Below are positions 9,691 to 19,100 of a stretch of 51,285 nt of DNA, piece after piece. The notes below the pieces were generated by a model, which worked only from the letters and a program-made list of their open reading frames with translations, had not been told where the DNA came from and searched no databases. The number at the start of each line of letters is the position of its first letter. Position 1 is the first letter of the stretch. This DNA is from Chara braunii. Taxonomy: Eukaryota; Streptophyta; Charophyceae; Charales; Characeae. The DNA is taken from contig BFEA01000350.1 in assembly GCA_003427395.1 (NCBI GenBank), positions 974,873-1,026,157 of the forward strand. Direction: 5' to 3'. A program made the translations under genes and the position numbers.

Positions 9691-10812
9691 ACAAGGTGCC
9701 GACAGTCACGAAGGTGGGCCCGCCGTGACCATCAAACGCTCAGGGGCGGTTGTGTTAGTACGGTGCGCGACAAGCAGGGTAATCGGGCCCGGTGCGACTG
9801 ATCGGATCCTGTCATGAAGGCAACACCGTATGGGGCGTGCCTGAAAAGAATTAGCGTGGAAACGGGAGCACGTAGGGACTGGGGGTGACGACGTGGCTGC
9901 CTCTACCAATGGGGGTCGGATATGGCAACCAACCGCAGGGGGTCCGTCGGGGCAGAGAAAAAATGGATTGGGAAAGGAAGGAAGTCTCTCGAACGGTTAA
10001 GGGGGAGCCGGCAAAGGCAAATTCTTGGCAACTGTCTCCAAGAATTCGAGGAAGATTGGGACGAAGGGGGGAAATGCACCGAGGTCGAAAAGCAAGTCAG
10101 ATACGGGTTCGTCGAAAAAACGAACGGACTGACTAGGGCAGGATCGAGAAGCAAGTTGTGTGCGGGATTGACTAGTGAGGAGAGGAGACGAACGGACTGA
10201 CTGAGGCAGGAACTCAGCAAGGCAGGAGGGGGAGGCAAACGAAAAGCCGACAAAGAAAAATTCCTGGCAACTGTCTCCAAGAATTCGAGGAAGACTGGGA
10301 CGAAGGGGGGAAATGCACCAAGGTCGAAAAGCAAACCAGATACGGGTTCGTCGAAAAGACGAACGGACTAGTGAGGAGAGGAGACGAACGGGCTGACTGG
10401 GGCGGGAACTCAGTAAGGCGGGGGGGGAGGCGAACGGACCAGCGAAGGCAGGGACGGGCCAGATCGAGAGGCGAACTAGGCTCTTTCGCAGAAAGGAGAG
10501 GGGACCTGACGGACCAATGGCCGCAAGAAGCACACCAAGATCCCGGGCTTACTGGCCGAGCCGGCTCATACGAGCACGGGCGAGCGCGCACTCCAGAGCT
10601 CTCCGAATCCGGAAAGGAGGAAGGGTCTGCTATGACTGGTTGAGAGGGAGAGGGAGGACGGGTTGCGAAGAAAGATGCACGAGATAGGCGGGAAATTGTA
10701 AATTTTTGCGAAATGTTGGCGGCTGAGCAAAAGGAATTGAAGAAAGATTTGATTGGAGAAGGCGGGAGAAGGAAGGATCGAACCAAGGGAAAGCACGAGG
10801 GATAGAAAATAG

Positions 10813-10820
10813 TATATAAG
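10813..10820 (+). promoter_or_regulatory. TATA box of element A
   Basis: TATATAAG is followed by a GA-rich stretch. It is the best TATA match in the putative LTR and would start transcription about 25-30 bp downstream, reading toward the primer site and the ORF array. Confidence 0.5.
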
Positions 10821-11243
10821 AGAGAGAGGGGGAGAGGAAACGAGGAGGGCGTACGAATCCATTAGCATACGTAAGCACGGCGCACGTAAGAGAGAGGGGG
10901 GGAGAGGAAAGGAGGAGGGCGTGCGAATCCATTAGCATACGTAAGCACGGCGCACGGTCACGCGCGGGGTATGCTTGCTGCGGGAGCCTGCAGCATAGAA
11001 CAGGTTCAAGCGCTATTGTTCGGGCGGAGTTCGGCAGCGGTCTGGCAGTCCCAGCGAGAGAGAGAGAGAGAGATAGAGAGAGCAGAAGGAGCCGGCCATA
11101 GGCGTTCAAGGGGCGGTGCACGACAGCGTACGGAGGCGCACGGGGGGGAGAACGCACGCACGCGCTCGACACTCAGTGCTGCGCCACTGCCGATCGAACG
11201 AGCTCGAGCGGGCGAGCAGGAAAGAATGCGGGGGGGGGGGGGG

Positions 11244-11455
11244 NNNNNNNNNNNNNNNNNNNNNNNNNNNNNNNNNNNNNNNNNNNNNNNNNNNNNNNNN
11301 NNNNNNNNNNNNNNNNNNNNNNNNNNNNNNNNNNNNNNNNNNNNNNNNNNNNNNNNNNNNNNNNNNNNNNNNNNNNNNNNNNNNNNNNNNNNNNNNNNNN
11401 NNNNNNNNNNNNNNNNNNNNNNNNNNNNNNNNNNNNNNNNNNNNNNNNNNNNNNN
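11244..11455. other. Assembly gap (N run)
   Basis: An unresolved run of N, preceded by a G homopolymer of about 15 bases where sequencing probably failed. Confidence 1.
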
Positions 11456-13121
11456 AGAGGGCGAGGGAGAAGGAGAAGGGGGGAGTAACGGCGCACGAAG
11501 AAGCGAGGGGTAGTGGCGCTCGGTTGCCCTTCCCGGTGTGAGCAAGAGAGAGAGAGAGGGAGGCAGGAGGCGGTGGAGAGTAGAGCACGAGGATAACGAA
11601 CTTCGCAGCGAGCTGGCTCGAGATTGGGGACCGACCTTACGGGTGGTCCGCGCGTCCCGTTGCGGGCACACTGGAGTCGGCGCACACCTTCACGCCATCG
11701 GGGATGAGCGCAGCAACGCTCGTGATTTCGGAGGTCGGAGCGCTCGGTACCAACGGACACTCGGCGTTCGGAAGCTCTGGTCTCCGCGAACTTCAAAGCC
11801 CGCTTCTAAGGGGCGGTGAGAGAAGGAGACGAGAGAGGACGGGGGAGGGGGAGAATAATAGAGATAGGAGACCGAGTGTTGGGAGTGGGTGAGAGGGAGG
11901 ACGAGAAAGTGGGAGAGAGGGTAGGTGTGCACCCTCCCACTCGTCGACTTGATGTGCGCTCTCTTCGTACCGGCTCGACCACTATCCACTGGCCGCGAGC
12001 TTGCTCCTGGCTCGGCGACTTGTTGCCAAGCTTGTAACGGACCACGAGCTACTTGTCGTGCTTCCCTTTTGAGCTCACCTACTCGGCTCCACGTCTGAGC
12101 ACGGTCTACTCATCGCGCGTTGGTGACTCGACCTGTCGCTATCCAGTTTGCGTCGTCTCCGAATGCTCGCATCGGTCTACTCCTTCGTACGAGGTTCACA
12201 CTTCTCGGTGGGGCAACCGCTTCGAGCTAACACGTAGAAGAGAGAAAAAAGGGGAGAGAGGGAGAGAGAGAGGAAGAGGGTGAGGGAGAGAAAGAGAGGG
12301 GGGGCGATTGCAACGGGAAGACGGTACAAGGAGGGGCATGCGAGGTGTCACTGAGCGTCAAGCGAAGAAGAGAAGGAGAGAGGGAGAGAGAGAGAGAGAA
12401 AGAGAAGTGAGAAGTGAGGGAAACACGTTCCGGAGTGTAGGAGATTCGACGAAGCCGAGGAGTCGGTTATTCGGTGGTTGGAGCCGCTAGTTCGCCGAAA
12501 CCAGTCAGCTGTGTTGGTCCCTACGAGATCAATGGCCCCGACGGCCGAAGCCTTCGGCTAATCTGTTCGGTTCCGAGCCTTTTTCTGCGGCTCGGGGTGT
12601 TTCGTCGGTTCGAAATTTCGGGGGTCGGGGTTTTCAGTCAGTCGGACGTTGAGTCCAGAGCCCCCGGCCTACTCAGTTTAAGATTGGTTCGGAAACGAAA
12701 TCTCAGTCAGTCGAGTCAAAAGGCTATTGGGTCCGAGAGGGCTCAAGATGGTTCGAGTTTGCAGTCAGTCGGCAAAGTTCTAAAAAGTCTTGAAAAGTAT
12801 CGAATTTTGATGGCTCGAGTCTCGAGTCAAAGTCTGTCTGGGGTTGGGCCAGTGTCAAGTTTTGTCCTCAGTGCATCGCGTCGCAAATTCTCTGAAACTA
12901 GTCTACTCCGTACGTCGGCGAAAAATTCTTGTCTCGACTGGTCTGAGCTTGCCAACCAGCCTGAGAGCTAAAAGTCGGCGTCGGACGTTCAGGGAGAGTG
13001 AGGCGGGCAGATCCCCGCGCGGACCTAGCAGGTGGAAACGGGGTGGAAAAAGGGGCCTCGCCATCCACTCAACCCAGGGCCTTGTGTCAGGCACCAAGGA
13101 CTGGGAAGCAGGCCGACAAGT

Positions 13122-13139
13122 TGGCGCCGTTGCCGGGGA
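13122..13139 (+). promoter_or_regulatory. Primer-binding site, tRNA-Asp type (element A)
   Basis: TGGCGCCGTTGCCGGGGA is the exact complement of the 3' end of eukaryotic tRNA-Asp(GUC), including the CCA tail. It lies three bases after an LTR-like CA end. Reverse transcription of element A would be primed here. Confidence 0.85.
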
Positions 13140-14479
13140 TGGGCTTTCTCCCACGGCCTCGGCCGGCTCAAGGACCACGGGGGTAGAGGGAGAACTTGCG
13201 TGACAGGCAACTTCTTGTTGGCATCAAGTTTTTTCGGTGTCAAGTCTTACTCATCGTCTTTAAACTTTTCATTAGCTTCGGCATCTTCTTTCGATCCGGC
13301 TACAACTTTCTTCGGTCTTCACGACGAAGGCACTTGAGAAGGATTGGGGACTTATTTCTGCGAGGGAAAGGGTTTTTGTTGGGGTATTGGGCTTGTTGGG
13401 GTGCGAGGGGCTTGGGGTGACGGGCTTTTTTTTTGGTTTTTTGCAGGTCCGCTCCGGCCCGCTTGCGACTCCGGCTCCCGCTCTCGGCCACCAAAGGGGT
13501 ACCCAAGTCAGTTTTTTTTGGAGTGAGTTCTTATTTTTACGAGTGTTTTGTTTCTAAAAATCTAAAAATTAAGGAGGTGCACAGTTTGCTTGAGGGGTCC
13601 CACGAGGGTTGTGTGAGGGGCCCGCGAGAGAGGCGCCTCCCACTCGGGAGGGGAATTCTCGAACGGGGACCAGAGTAGTGCTTCGGGTGCCAGGACAAGG
13701 GGGCGAGAGAAATACAACCGCCATTGTGAGCGAAGGGGATAGAAACGTGGGGTTCCTTGGACGAGGGGCGGAGGCCGAATCCTCGGTGGACCGGTGCCTT
13801 GCCGATTTTTCGGACTCGGACCTTGGGGACTATTGGGACTATGAGAACGAGTTCTAAAAGGAGGCGAAGACTACGAGGTACGTAATCAAAAACGATAAAC
13901 CTGAGTGCTACTCTTGATTATCTCTACTCTCCCCACCTTTTCTTTGAAGGCCCCCGATCAAAGTTTTGTGATTCCAAGAGAGAAAAGATTCAGGCGGTGG
14001 CGAGAAGGAAGGTGTGAACGAAGCATGAAGAGTTAATGATGCGAGAAGGAGAATGGGGTGGGACTATACAGTCTAGTGATTATTGATTTATAGGTGGATT
14101 GAAGTCCTGGGACCCGAGTAATTCTACGCTCGAGGTGGGCCGAGTAAGGGCGTGGTACCGGTTAGGCTAACTTAGGACTAGGGGTTGGTTCAGTGGGGGA
14201 CAGAGGGCCCGGGTGTGTGACTTCGGTCCGACTCCAGGGAGGGGGTTGCCACCCTTCCTCGGGGATAACCTGTGTCCGTGGCTAGTCTCTGTACAGGGAG
14301 TGGGAAGGGGCCTCTCAGCGGGGAGGACAGGAAGGTAGCCGAGTGGGACGGCGTTCCTTCTCAGGTACATTTGATCCTTCTGAGCTCACAGGCATCTTCT
14401 CCTTGCGGGATAGGGGTGGTCTCTCGAGTGGCCAAATAAAAGAAGAAGGATGAAAATTGTCTGTCGTTGATTAGGGTGA
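13140..14479 (+). other. Element A leader; small acidic ORF possible
   Basis: Between the primer site and the ORF array lies about 1.3 kb without a secure gene. A pyrimidine-rich stretch ending TTTTTTGCAG at about 13446 is a good splice acceptor, so the leader may be spliced. An 82-codon frame at 13609-13857 ends in an acidic DSDLGDYWDYENEF, but it has no ATG start. I see no relation to the alpha or beta families. Confidence 0.4.
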
Positions 14480-14797
14480 ATGAGCTTAGCGGTGGTCCCA
14501 ACATGGATTAGTGTAAGCAGCTACAGTGGGGTCGACGTGTGGTGCTATTCCTTCCGCCTGTGGATGGGGGACTTCGATGTGGCCCTTTATATAGAAGAGG
14601 GTCAAGACCAGAGAGAGAATTTCCTCCGCGGATGGGGTGCGGCGGTCAGCGACTCCCGTGGAGCTAGAGGCGAGCTGCGAGGGTACGGGTTCAGTTACTT
14701 ATACTCCTTAGGGTATCAAACTTATCCTAGGGGCGGCCGACCTGCGTCGGTGATTCCGGACGCCTATCTCGACGGGTCAGACGGTGGAGAGTATTAG
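14480..14797 (+). CDS. Alpha1: first of three tandem paralogous ORFs in element A
   Basis: This 105-codon ORF starts at ATG 14480. It belongs to a family I do not recognise, repeated three times in a row. Shared landmarks are VDVWCY near residue 18, a strand-like DVALYIEEG near residue 34, a Trp in the middle, and near the end P.SVIPDAYLDGSD. Alpha2 and alpha3 continue after GSD with about 17 further residues. Here a single missing base after GSD brings an early TAG at 14795. Restoring the frame in principle would put the stop at TGA 14830-14832, overlapping the alpha2 ATG as ATGA. The protein is small, without a signal peptide or membrane segment. Its role is unknown, but position upstream of gag suggests an element-encoded accessory protein. 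Confidence 0.6.
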   Translation: MSLAVVPTWISVSSYSGVDVWCYSFRLWMGDFDVALYIEEGQDQRENFLRGWGAAVSDSRGARGELRGYGFSYLYSLGYQTYPRGGRPASVIPDAYLDGSDGGEY

Positions 14798-14828
14798 TAG
14801 CAATTATAGAAGAGAGAGTGGGGCGCCT

Positions 14829-15197
14829 ATGAGTTTGGGTGTCCTAGAGTTTGAACCAGCAGGCATTAACGTGGGGAGTCGTGGGGGTGTGAACGTGTGG
14901 TGCTATAATTTTTACCTAGGGACAAAAAATTTCGATGTAGCGCTTTACGGCGAAGAAGGGACTGACCGAGGGGAAGCCTTCCTTGATAGTTGGGAAAAGG
15001 CGGTTGGCCAAGCGCAGCTAGAGAGGGAGCTTTTAGGAGGATCCGAGATCCGATATTTCTATACTCTGAGGTGTCGCGCCTTCCGACAAGGGGAGCAACC
15101 CGCCCCGGTTATACCGGAAGCGTATCTGAATGGGTCTGATGGGTGGAGAATGTTAGTCTCGATCATAGAGGAGATAGTGGAGAGCATATCAGCTTAG
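14829..15197 (+). CDS. Alpha2: second tandem alpha paralog
   Basis: ATG at 14829 gives MSLGVLEF, paralleling MSLAVV of alpha1; the frame is also open upstream to 14784, but no other ATG is present. It has about 122 codons and ends at 15197. Landmarks match the family: VNVWCY, DVALYGEEG, a helix with W, YFYTL, then PAPVIPEAYLNGSD and a C-terminal helix of about 17 residues. The ATG overlaps the ancestral alpha1 stop as ATGA. Its own stop lies across the point where alpha3 begins. This is the best preserved alpha copy. Predicted mixed alpha/beta soluble fold; no enzyme motif seen. Confidence 0.65.
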   Translation: MSLGVLEFEPAGINVGSRGGVNVWCYNFYLGTKNFDVALYGEEGTDRGEAFLDSWEKAVGQAQLERELLGGSEIRYFYTLRCRAFRQGEQPAPVIPEAYLNGSDGWRMLVSIIEEIVESISA

Positions 15198-15562
15198 GGG
15201 TTTTAGAGTTTGAGCTGGGGGGCATCAGCGTGGGTGACTGTGGGGGGGTAGACGTGTGGTGCTACAAGTTCTTCATGTGGACCGGGGATTGGGACATCGC
15301 CCTCTACGTTGAAGAAGGAACGGATCTAGGACAAGGTTTTCTTAATAGTTGGGAGGAGGCTGTAGGCCTCGCGCAATTGGAGAAGGAACTTCTAGGGGCC
15401 TACGAAACCCGGTATTTCTATACTCTGGGTTACCGTACCTTCCAACTGGGCGAGCGTCCGACCCCGATCATACCGGAGGTTTACCTCGACGGGTCCGACA
15501 GGTGGAAGGTATTGATAGGGATCGTTAAGAAGGTGGTACGAAGCCGGAAGGGACATGGTTAG
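15143..15562 (+). CDS. Alpha3: third tandem alpha paralog, start codon lost
   Basis: The reading frame is intact for about 125 residues with GVDVWCY, DIALYVEEG, YFYTLGY and TPIIPEVYLDGSD, closely following alpha2. At the position of the alpha2 ATG this copy has ATC (ISLGVLEF). An ancestral ATGA here would also have formed the alpha2 stop; in the present sequence alpha2 runs on to TAG at 15195-15197. No in-frame ATG precedes the conserved part; only GTG at 15143 does. The ORF ends with TAG at 15560-15562, which overlaps the beta1 start in the string ATGGTTAG. As it stands it would need a non-AUG start. Confidence 0.55.
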   Translation: MENVSLDHRGDSGEHISLGVLEFELGGISVGDCGGVDVWCYKFFMWTGDWDIALYVEEGTDLGQGFLNSWEEAVGLAQLEKELLGAYETRYFYTLGYRTFQLGERPTPIIPEVYLDGSDRWKVLIGIVKKVVRSRKGHG

Positions 15563-16298
15563 GATTATAGAAGCGGAAGAGGACGACAGAGTGAAAATCG
15601 AGAAGGTAGACCTTCTCAAAGATCACGAATGCTTTAGCGTCCCTCTGGATCATCATACGGAGAGGTACCTAGCGGGGCGCGAAAGAGGAGTGAAACTTGA
15701 AAAGGGGGTCTTAATCTGGGCATGGTTTGTAGTGGGCATTTGGGAAGGAGATCGGTGAACTAGGAACAGACCTAGGAACGGGGGGAAGGCCCAGCGAGCG
15801 GCAGTTCGTGCTGAGGGCCCGATCTATCTAAGTTGGGAGGCGTGGGTCGAGTACGTCACCCACTGGGCCTAGGGGTGGTATCGAGAGGACCACTGGGAGA
15901 TACGCGTAGGACCCATCCTAAAGAGGATCTTCGAGGAGGTGACCCTTTATCATAGCCTACCGTTGCGCTTGCGGGTGACCTGCGCTAGGGACGAGGAATA
16001 CCCTCGAGCCACGGGTTGCGTGCAGGCTATCTTCCCTGCTTACGTTTTCAGAAGGTTGTGTGGAAAAGGGGTGGAATACGAAAAAGTAGTGAAGTCTATT
16101 CGGCGAGAAAGAAGGAGGGGCCTATCCTTTCGATCGCTTCAATAGTTCTATTCCTATTGTGTGGACAACCCTGTCCCGTACGGGATTAGGGCAGATTGGA
16201 TCAGAGAAAAGATCTCTCTTGACTCGGGGAAAGACCGTGAAGGCGGACGGGATTACCGATACCATAGGGTGTTTGGGGTGCGTCAAAGGGTGGAATGA
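15555..16298 (+). pseudogene. Beta1: first of six tandem beta-family ORFs, three stops
   Basis: ATG at 15555 opens a frame of 247 codons to TGA at 16296, with three internal stops (TGA 15756, TAG 15870, TAG 16143). It starts MVR, like beta3. Across the stops it follows the beta architecture: an EKGV...FVVG strand pair, a central helical part, a segment ending with G..QAIFPAYVF, and a C-terminal block with FYSYCVD that matches LFWLYTRCMD of beta3. The beta family is unknown to me. The stop is followed immediately by the beta2 ATG (TGAATG). Because the similarity continues past each stop, the stops are decay of a once-complete gene. Confidence 0.55.
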
Positions 16299-16975
16299 AT
16301 GGTTATGTTGGACCAGAGCGTCGACAAGTTCATTGAGTCCCCTCTAGGCGAACGAGGAGTGTGTCACCTGGTTCCGAGCAACTGGAGAATCCCCGATTGG
16401 AGAAGGGTAGAGGGAGGGGAGATTACAGTTAGAGGCAATTTCGTGTGGGTGGAATCGGAAGAGGCTGAGGAGAGAACGGAAGAGGTGCGGCTTAAAGTCA
16501 CCTCGGTGATCTTTGTCAAGCCGGAGGCTTGGTCGAAGGTTTTTATACCTCTAGTCTTGGGCCAAGGGGGTGGGCTGGACTCGCTAATCCGAGAGGCTAG
16601 AGGGGTCAGGAGAAGGTGGATAGATAGGGTCCGAAAGGAATTTAAGTTTGAGGCGTTGGAATCCGAGAGGTTCGTCGGGGCAGGCGAACTCCTAAGAGCA
16701 AGTTACCCTGTGACAGTGTGGGTCCCAAGCTTTGCGTTCTCAAGAGAGAGTGAGGGAAAAATAGTATGACTCCTAGGAGTTTGGGATTACCCTTTGGGGC
16801 CCTGTGGACGCGGTATACGCATTGCATCGATCAAGGTATCCCTCCGCGCGGGAAGCTTAGGGGAATTTTTAGGAGATTGGGGTCGCTAGAGAAACCCTTT
16901 ACTCTCTCGCCCGAAAGATACTGCCAGTGGGTTTTCAAAACGACAGTGGTAGATGGTGAGATTTGTGCTCGATGA
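16299..16975 (+). pseudogene. Beta2: second beta paralog, frameshifted near its end
   Basis: ATG at 16299 directly follows the beta1 TGA. The first frame runs to TGA 16769 and contains GGEITVRGNFVWV, a strand SVIFVKPE, an Arg-rich helix and a GELLRASYP segment, all aligned to beta3. The C-terminal block (LWTRYTHCIDQGIPPRG) is found in another frame from about 16766 to 16975. An indel around 16760 therefore splits one gene. The C-terminal cysteine block is among the most conserved parts of the family. The second frame overlaps the beta3 start by 23 nt. Confidence 0.55.
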
Positions 16976-17681
16976 AAACGGGGTGGTGGAGTTAATAGAG
17001 GCTAGTGTCGCGGGTAAAGTCTTGATTCCGGGTGACCCTCGCGTGACTCCTTACTGGATGAGCGTGGAGAAAGGCGGAGTCATCAGAGAAGGGGCCTTCG
17101 TGTGGGTTCGAGCTCGCAGGTTCACTTGGAAGGAAGGTGTGCAAAGAGGACGCGCGCCGGACCTCGGTCGTTTCCTAGAGATTCGGGTTACGATTTTCCT
17201 CAACGAGGAAACGCGGACTGAAGTGTGGAGAGGGTTGGTGACGGGCCAAGTGACCTATACGGAGTATCGTGAGTCTGCAAGGTTGTTAGCAACGAACTTG
17301 GTCCTAAGTGATTACGAAGAAGGGACTTTCGAGTCATGGTCGCAAGTATCCTTCGTCGAACCCGGCGAGGTCCCTCGCTCGTCTGGGGTCCTCCACGCGA
17401 CCTTACCCCAATTGTTGACAAACTCATTCTTAAGAGACCCGGAGGAGAGAGTAGTGGCGGTACTTAGAGCGGCTCGGGAGTCCGGAGTGCGGTCTAGGGG
17501 TTTGTTCTGGCTCTACACCCGGTGCATGGACGAGAGGGTTCCCCCAAGAGGGGAGTTGTTTGCTATATTCGGGAGGTTGAGAGAATTTAAGGGGATCCGA
17601 GCTCACGTCGTGGACGTCCCGTACGCCCGCCTCTTCGGGGAAGAGCAGGTGGCTAACCAGCGTGGGTACGAAGCCCGATGA
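16953..17681 (+). CDS. Beta3: intact beta-family ORF
   Basis: This is the best preserved beta copy: 242 codons, ATG 16953, stop TGA 17679-17681. It begins MVRFVLDENG. Landmarks in order: VIREGAFVWVRARRF (about residues 42-56), EIRVTIFLNEE (about 77-87), a W...L..GQ helix, an Arg-containing helix, SWSQVSFVEPGE, G.LHATLP, and LFWLYTRCMDERVPPRGEL near residue 200. The shape suggests a beta-rich N-terminal part and a helical C-terminal part with one conserved Cys. There is no signal peptide, membrane segment or known catalytic motif. Its stop overlaps the next ATG as ATGA. Possible roles such as a virion-like component or silencing countermeasure are guesses. Confidence 0.65.
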   Translation: MVRFVLDENGVVELIEASVAGKVLIPGDPRVTPYWMSVEKGGVIREGAFVWVRARRFTWKEGVQRGRAPDLGRFLEIRVTIFLNEETRTEVWRGLVTGQVTYTEYRESARLLATNLVLSDYEEGTFESWSQVSFVEPGEVPRSSGVLHATLPQLLTNSFLRDPEERVVAVLRAARESGVRSRGLFWLYTRCMDERVPPRGELFAIFGRLREFKGIRAHVVDVPYARLFGEEQVANQRGYEAR

Positions 17682-18429
17682 TAAGACGGGTTCCGGGGAC
17701 TCTCTGGCGTTAGTACAACCAATAGAAGATACTGGGGAAGTTGTCCGTGTCACTCTACCTAGAGCCAAGTTGGAAGGGCCAACAAGGACTATGCTGAGAG
17801 AAGAAGGGGAAATCCGACGTGGTAAGGCGTTCGTGCGGTTAGCGGTGAGTAGCGAGGGGGGAGTAGTGATTGGGGAAACCCAAATATTCTTTTCGAAGGA
17901 AGGCCTTATAGAAATAGCGCGCAGCCTGCAGGCTGGAAAGGACCCTCTCTGGGACTCGCAAGCCGTAAGAAACCGACTAGAAGAATTTGTGGAGAAATTG
18001 AGGCTTCGCAAAGGGTGCCAAGAAGAGTATCGCGTGACCTACGGGGGGGGGGAGGAGGTACCACGGTTCGCCTCCAGTAAGCCAGTGGGAGTTCCCCGTT
18101 TCATCTTTGAGCGGATCTACCCTCCCGAGGCGGTCAAGAGGGCGGTAGGAAGAAGAATTTCCATCCCGAGCCAGTTTCGGTTTACGGGATCGGACCTCCA
18201 TACCTTGCTAACGTGGTGTTTTCGGGATCCCTATCAAGACGATTGGTCGACTCTAGAGGACCTGGGTTACGCTTTTGAAGGGTGGGGTCAGCACGCCAGG
18301 GAATCAAGGATATCGTGGAGATACTTGGGAAAGATATGCAAAGGGGAGTTAGAAGGATTGGACCCCTCAGATCTCATTCGGATCGCGATTGCGTGTCGCC
18401 GACTGAAACTAGGGGATGCACGAGCCTGA
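17678..18429 (+). CDS. Beta4: beta paralog with an early frame change
   Basis: The expected start is ATG 17678 in the ATGA overlap with beta3; it encodes MIRRVPGTL, paralleling MIRYDKGN...GTL of beta6. That frame stops after 11 codons, while the rest of the protein is open in another frame from GTG 17662 to TGA 18429. One indel near 17710 explains this. The body has VRVTLPR, RRGKAFVRLAVSSEGG, ETQIFFSKE, LQAGKDPL, a basic helix, EEYRVTY, a VPRFIF segment and LHTLLTWCF near residue 190. The closest copy is beta6, which shares VTLPR, SEGG and GKDPL. The stop overlaps the following short ORF by 14 nt. Confidence 0.6.
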
Positions 18430-18604
18430 CCTTGACGAACTTGTGGGGTTGGAGAGGGTGAGAGAAGAAGTTCTCCGGATCCTTACTCTATGTTGGGAGG
18501 AAGAGAGGAGGGCGAGGCCTGGGTCCTTAGCTAGGATCAAACTATTGGAGACAGCTGCAATCGCAATCCTAGACGAGTTAACAATAGATCTTCTCGCTTG
18601 GTGA
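18416..18604 (+). CDS. Short ORF resembling a beta C-terminal block
   Basis: This 62-codon ORF begins with ATG 18416, 14 nt inside the end of beta4, and stops 11 nt before the ATG of beta5. It is helical and charged. The segment ILTLCWEEE lines up with the conserved cysteine block of beta4 (LLTWCF) and beta6 (LFTQCW), so it may be a detached C-terminal beta module. The alignment is short and could be chance. Tight packing on both sides favours a real translated unit. Confidence 0.45.
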   Translation: MHEPDLDELVGLERVREEVLRILTLCWEEERRARPGSLARIKLLETAAIAILDELTIDLLAW

Positions 18605-18615
18605 GGGGAGAGGGT

Positions 18616-19092
18616 ATGAGAGCTACGTTCATCTCCAATAGGATTTGTTGGGAATTGGAGACTTGCGAAGACGGTAACGAGATTAAGGTTGAAGGAAGTG
18701 CAGAACTTAACCTTGAGCTTGGAGAGGATCGAGTGATCCGTGCTTAGAAGGAATTTTTAGTGGAGGTCCGCCGGCTGGCCTTATAGAAAAGAAGGATCTG
18801 GACCACACTGGCTAGCTTTTCGGTCTACATTAGAGACGCAAGTGGAGTAAGGTCCTCGAGGACTTGGAGAGAACCGTTGCTGGAAGTGGAGAGAAGGTTC
18901 GAAGAGGACTCTAGATATCTAGGAGTCCCGCTCGCATCTAGGATACACCTTGTAGAGACCCGATTTTGAGATAGGACGGGAGAGTACGAAGGGCCCTTGT
19001 GCAAGACGGTGCGCGAGAAAGGAGAGATCGGTCGCGCTAGGTGTGAGGGCTCGCTGGTAGAGGCCGCCACGAGATTGGCCGGCGTGAGGTAA
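18616..19092 (+). pseudogene. Beta5: beta paralog with three stops, short C terminus
   Basis: ATG 18616 opens a frame of 158 codons to TAA 19090, broken by TAG 18745, TAG 18784 and TGA 18967. Alignment to beta3 is clear across the breaks: DRVIRA.KEFLVEVRRL matches GVIREGAFVWVRARRF, and FSVYIRDA, TWREPLLE and IHLVE follow in the same order. The C-terminal cysteine block seen in other copies is missing; the short ORF just upstream carries a similar block, which hints at a rearrangement. Only 8 nt separate its stop from the beta6 ATG. Confidence 0.5.
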
Positions 19093-19100
19093 GGCCCCCA

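Larger units (their letters stand above)
9690..13119 (+). mobile_element. Element A: putative 5' LTR (left end approximate)
   Basis: This GC-rich, gene-free stretch ends in ...GGCCGACA, three bases before a perfect tRNA-Asp primer site at 13122, as an LTR end should. It contains a TATA box at 10813, a tandem duplication of about 239 bp (10022 onward and 10261 onward, sharing CAACTGTCTCCAAGAATTCG), a 70-bp tandem duplication (CGAATCCATTAGCATACGTA at 10854 and 10924) and GA-rich tracts. An assembly gap lies inside. At about 3.4 kb it would be a very long LTR. I see no matching 3' copy in the window, so LTR status rests on the primer site and promoter only. The left boundary is set by the change in composition. 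Confidence 0.5.

Noticed and set aside
10214-11172. Ser/Pro/Leu-rich minus-strand frames in the element A LTR
   Set aside because: They arise from purine-rich GC sequence on the plus strand and lie over repeats and a promoter.
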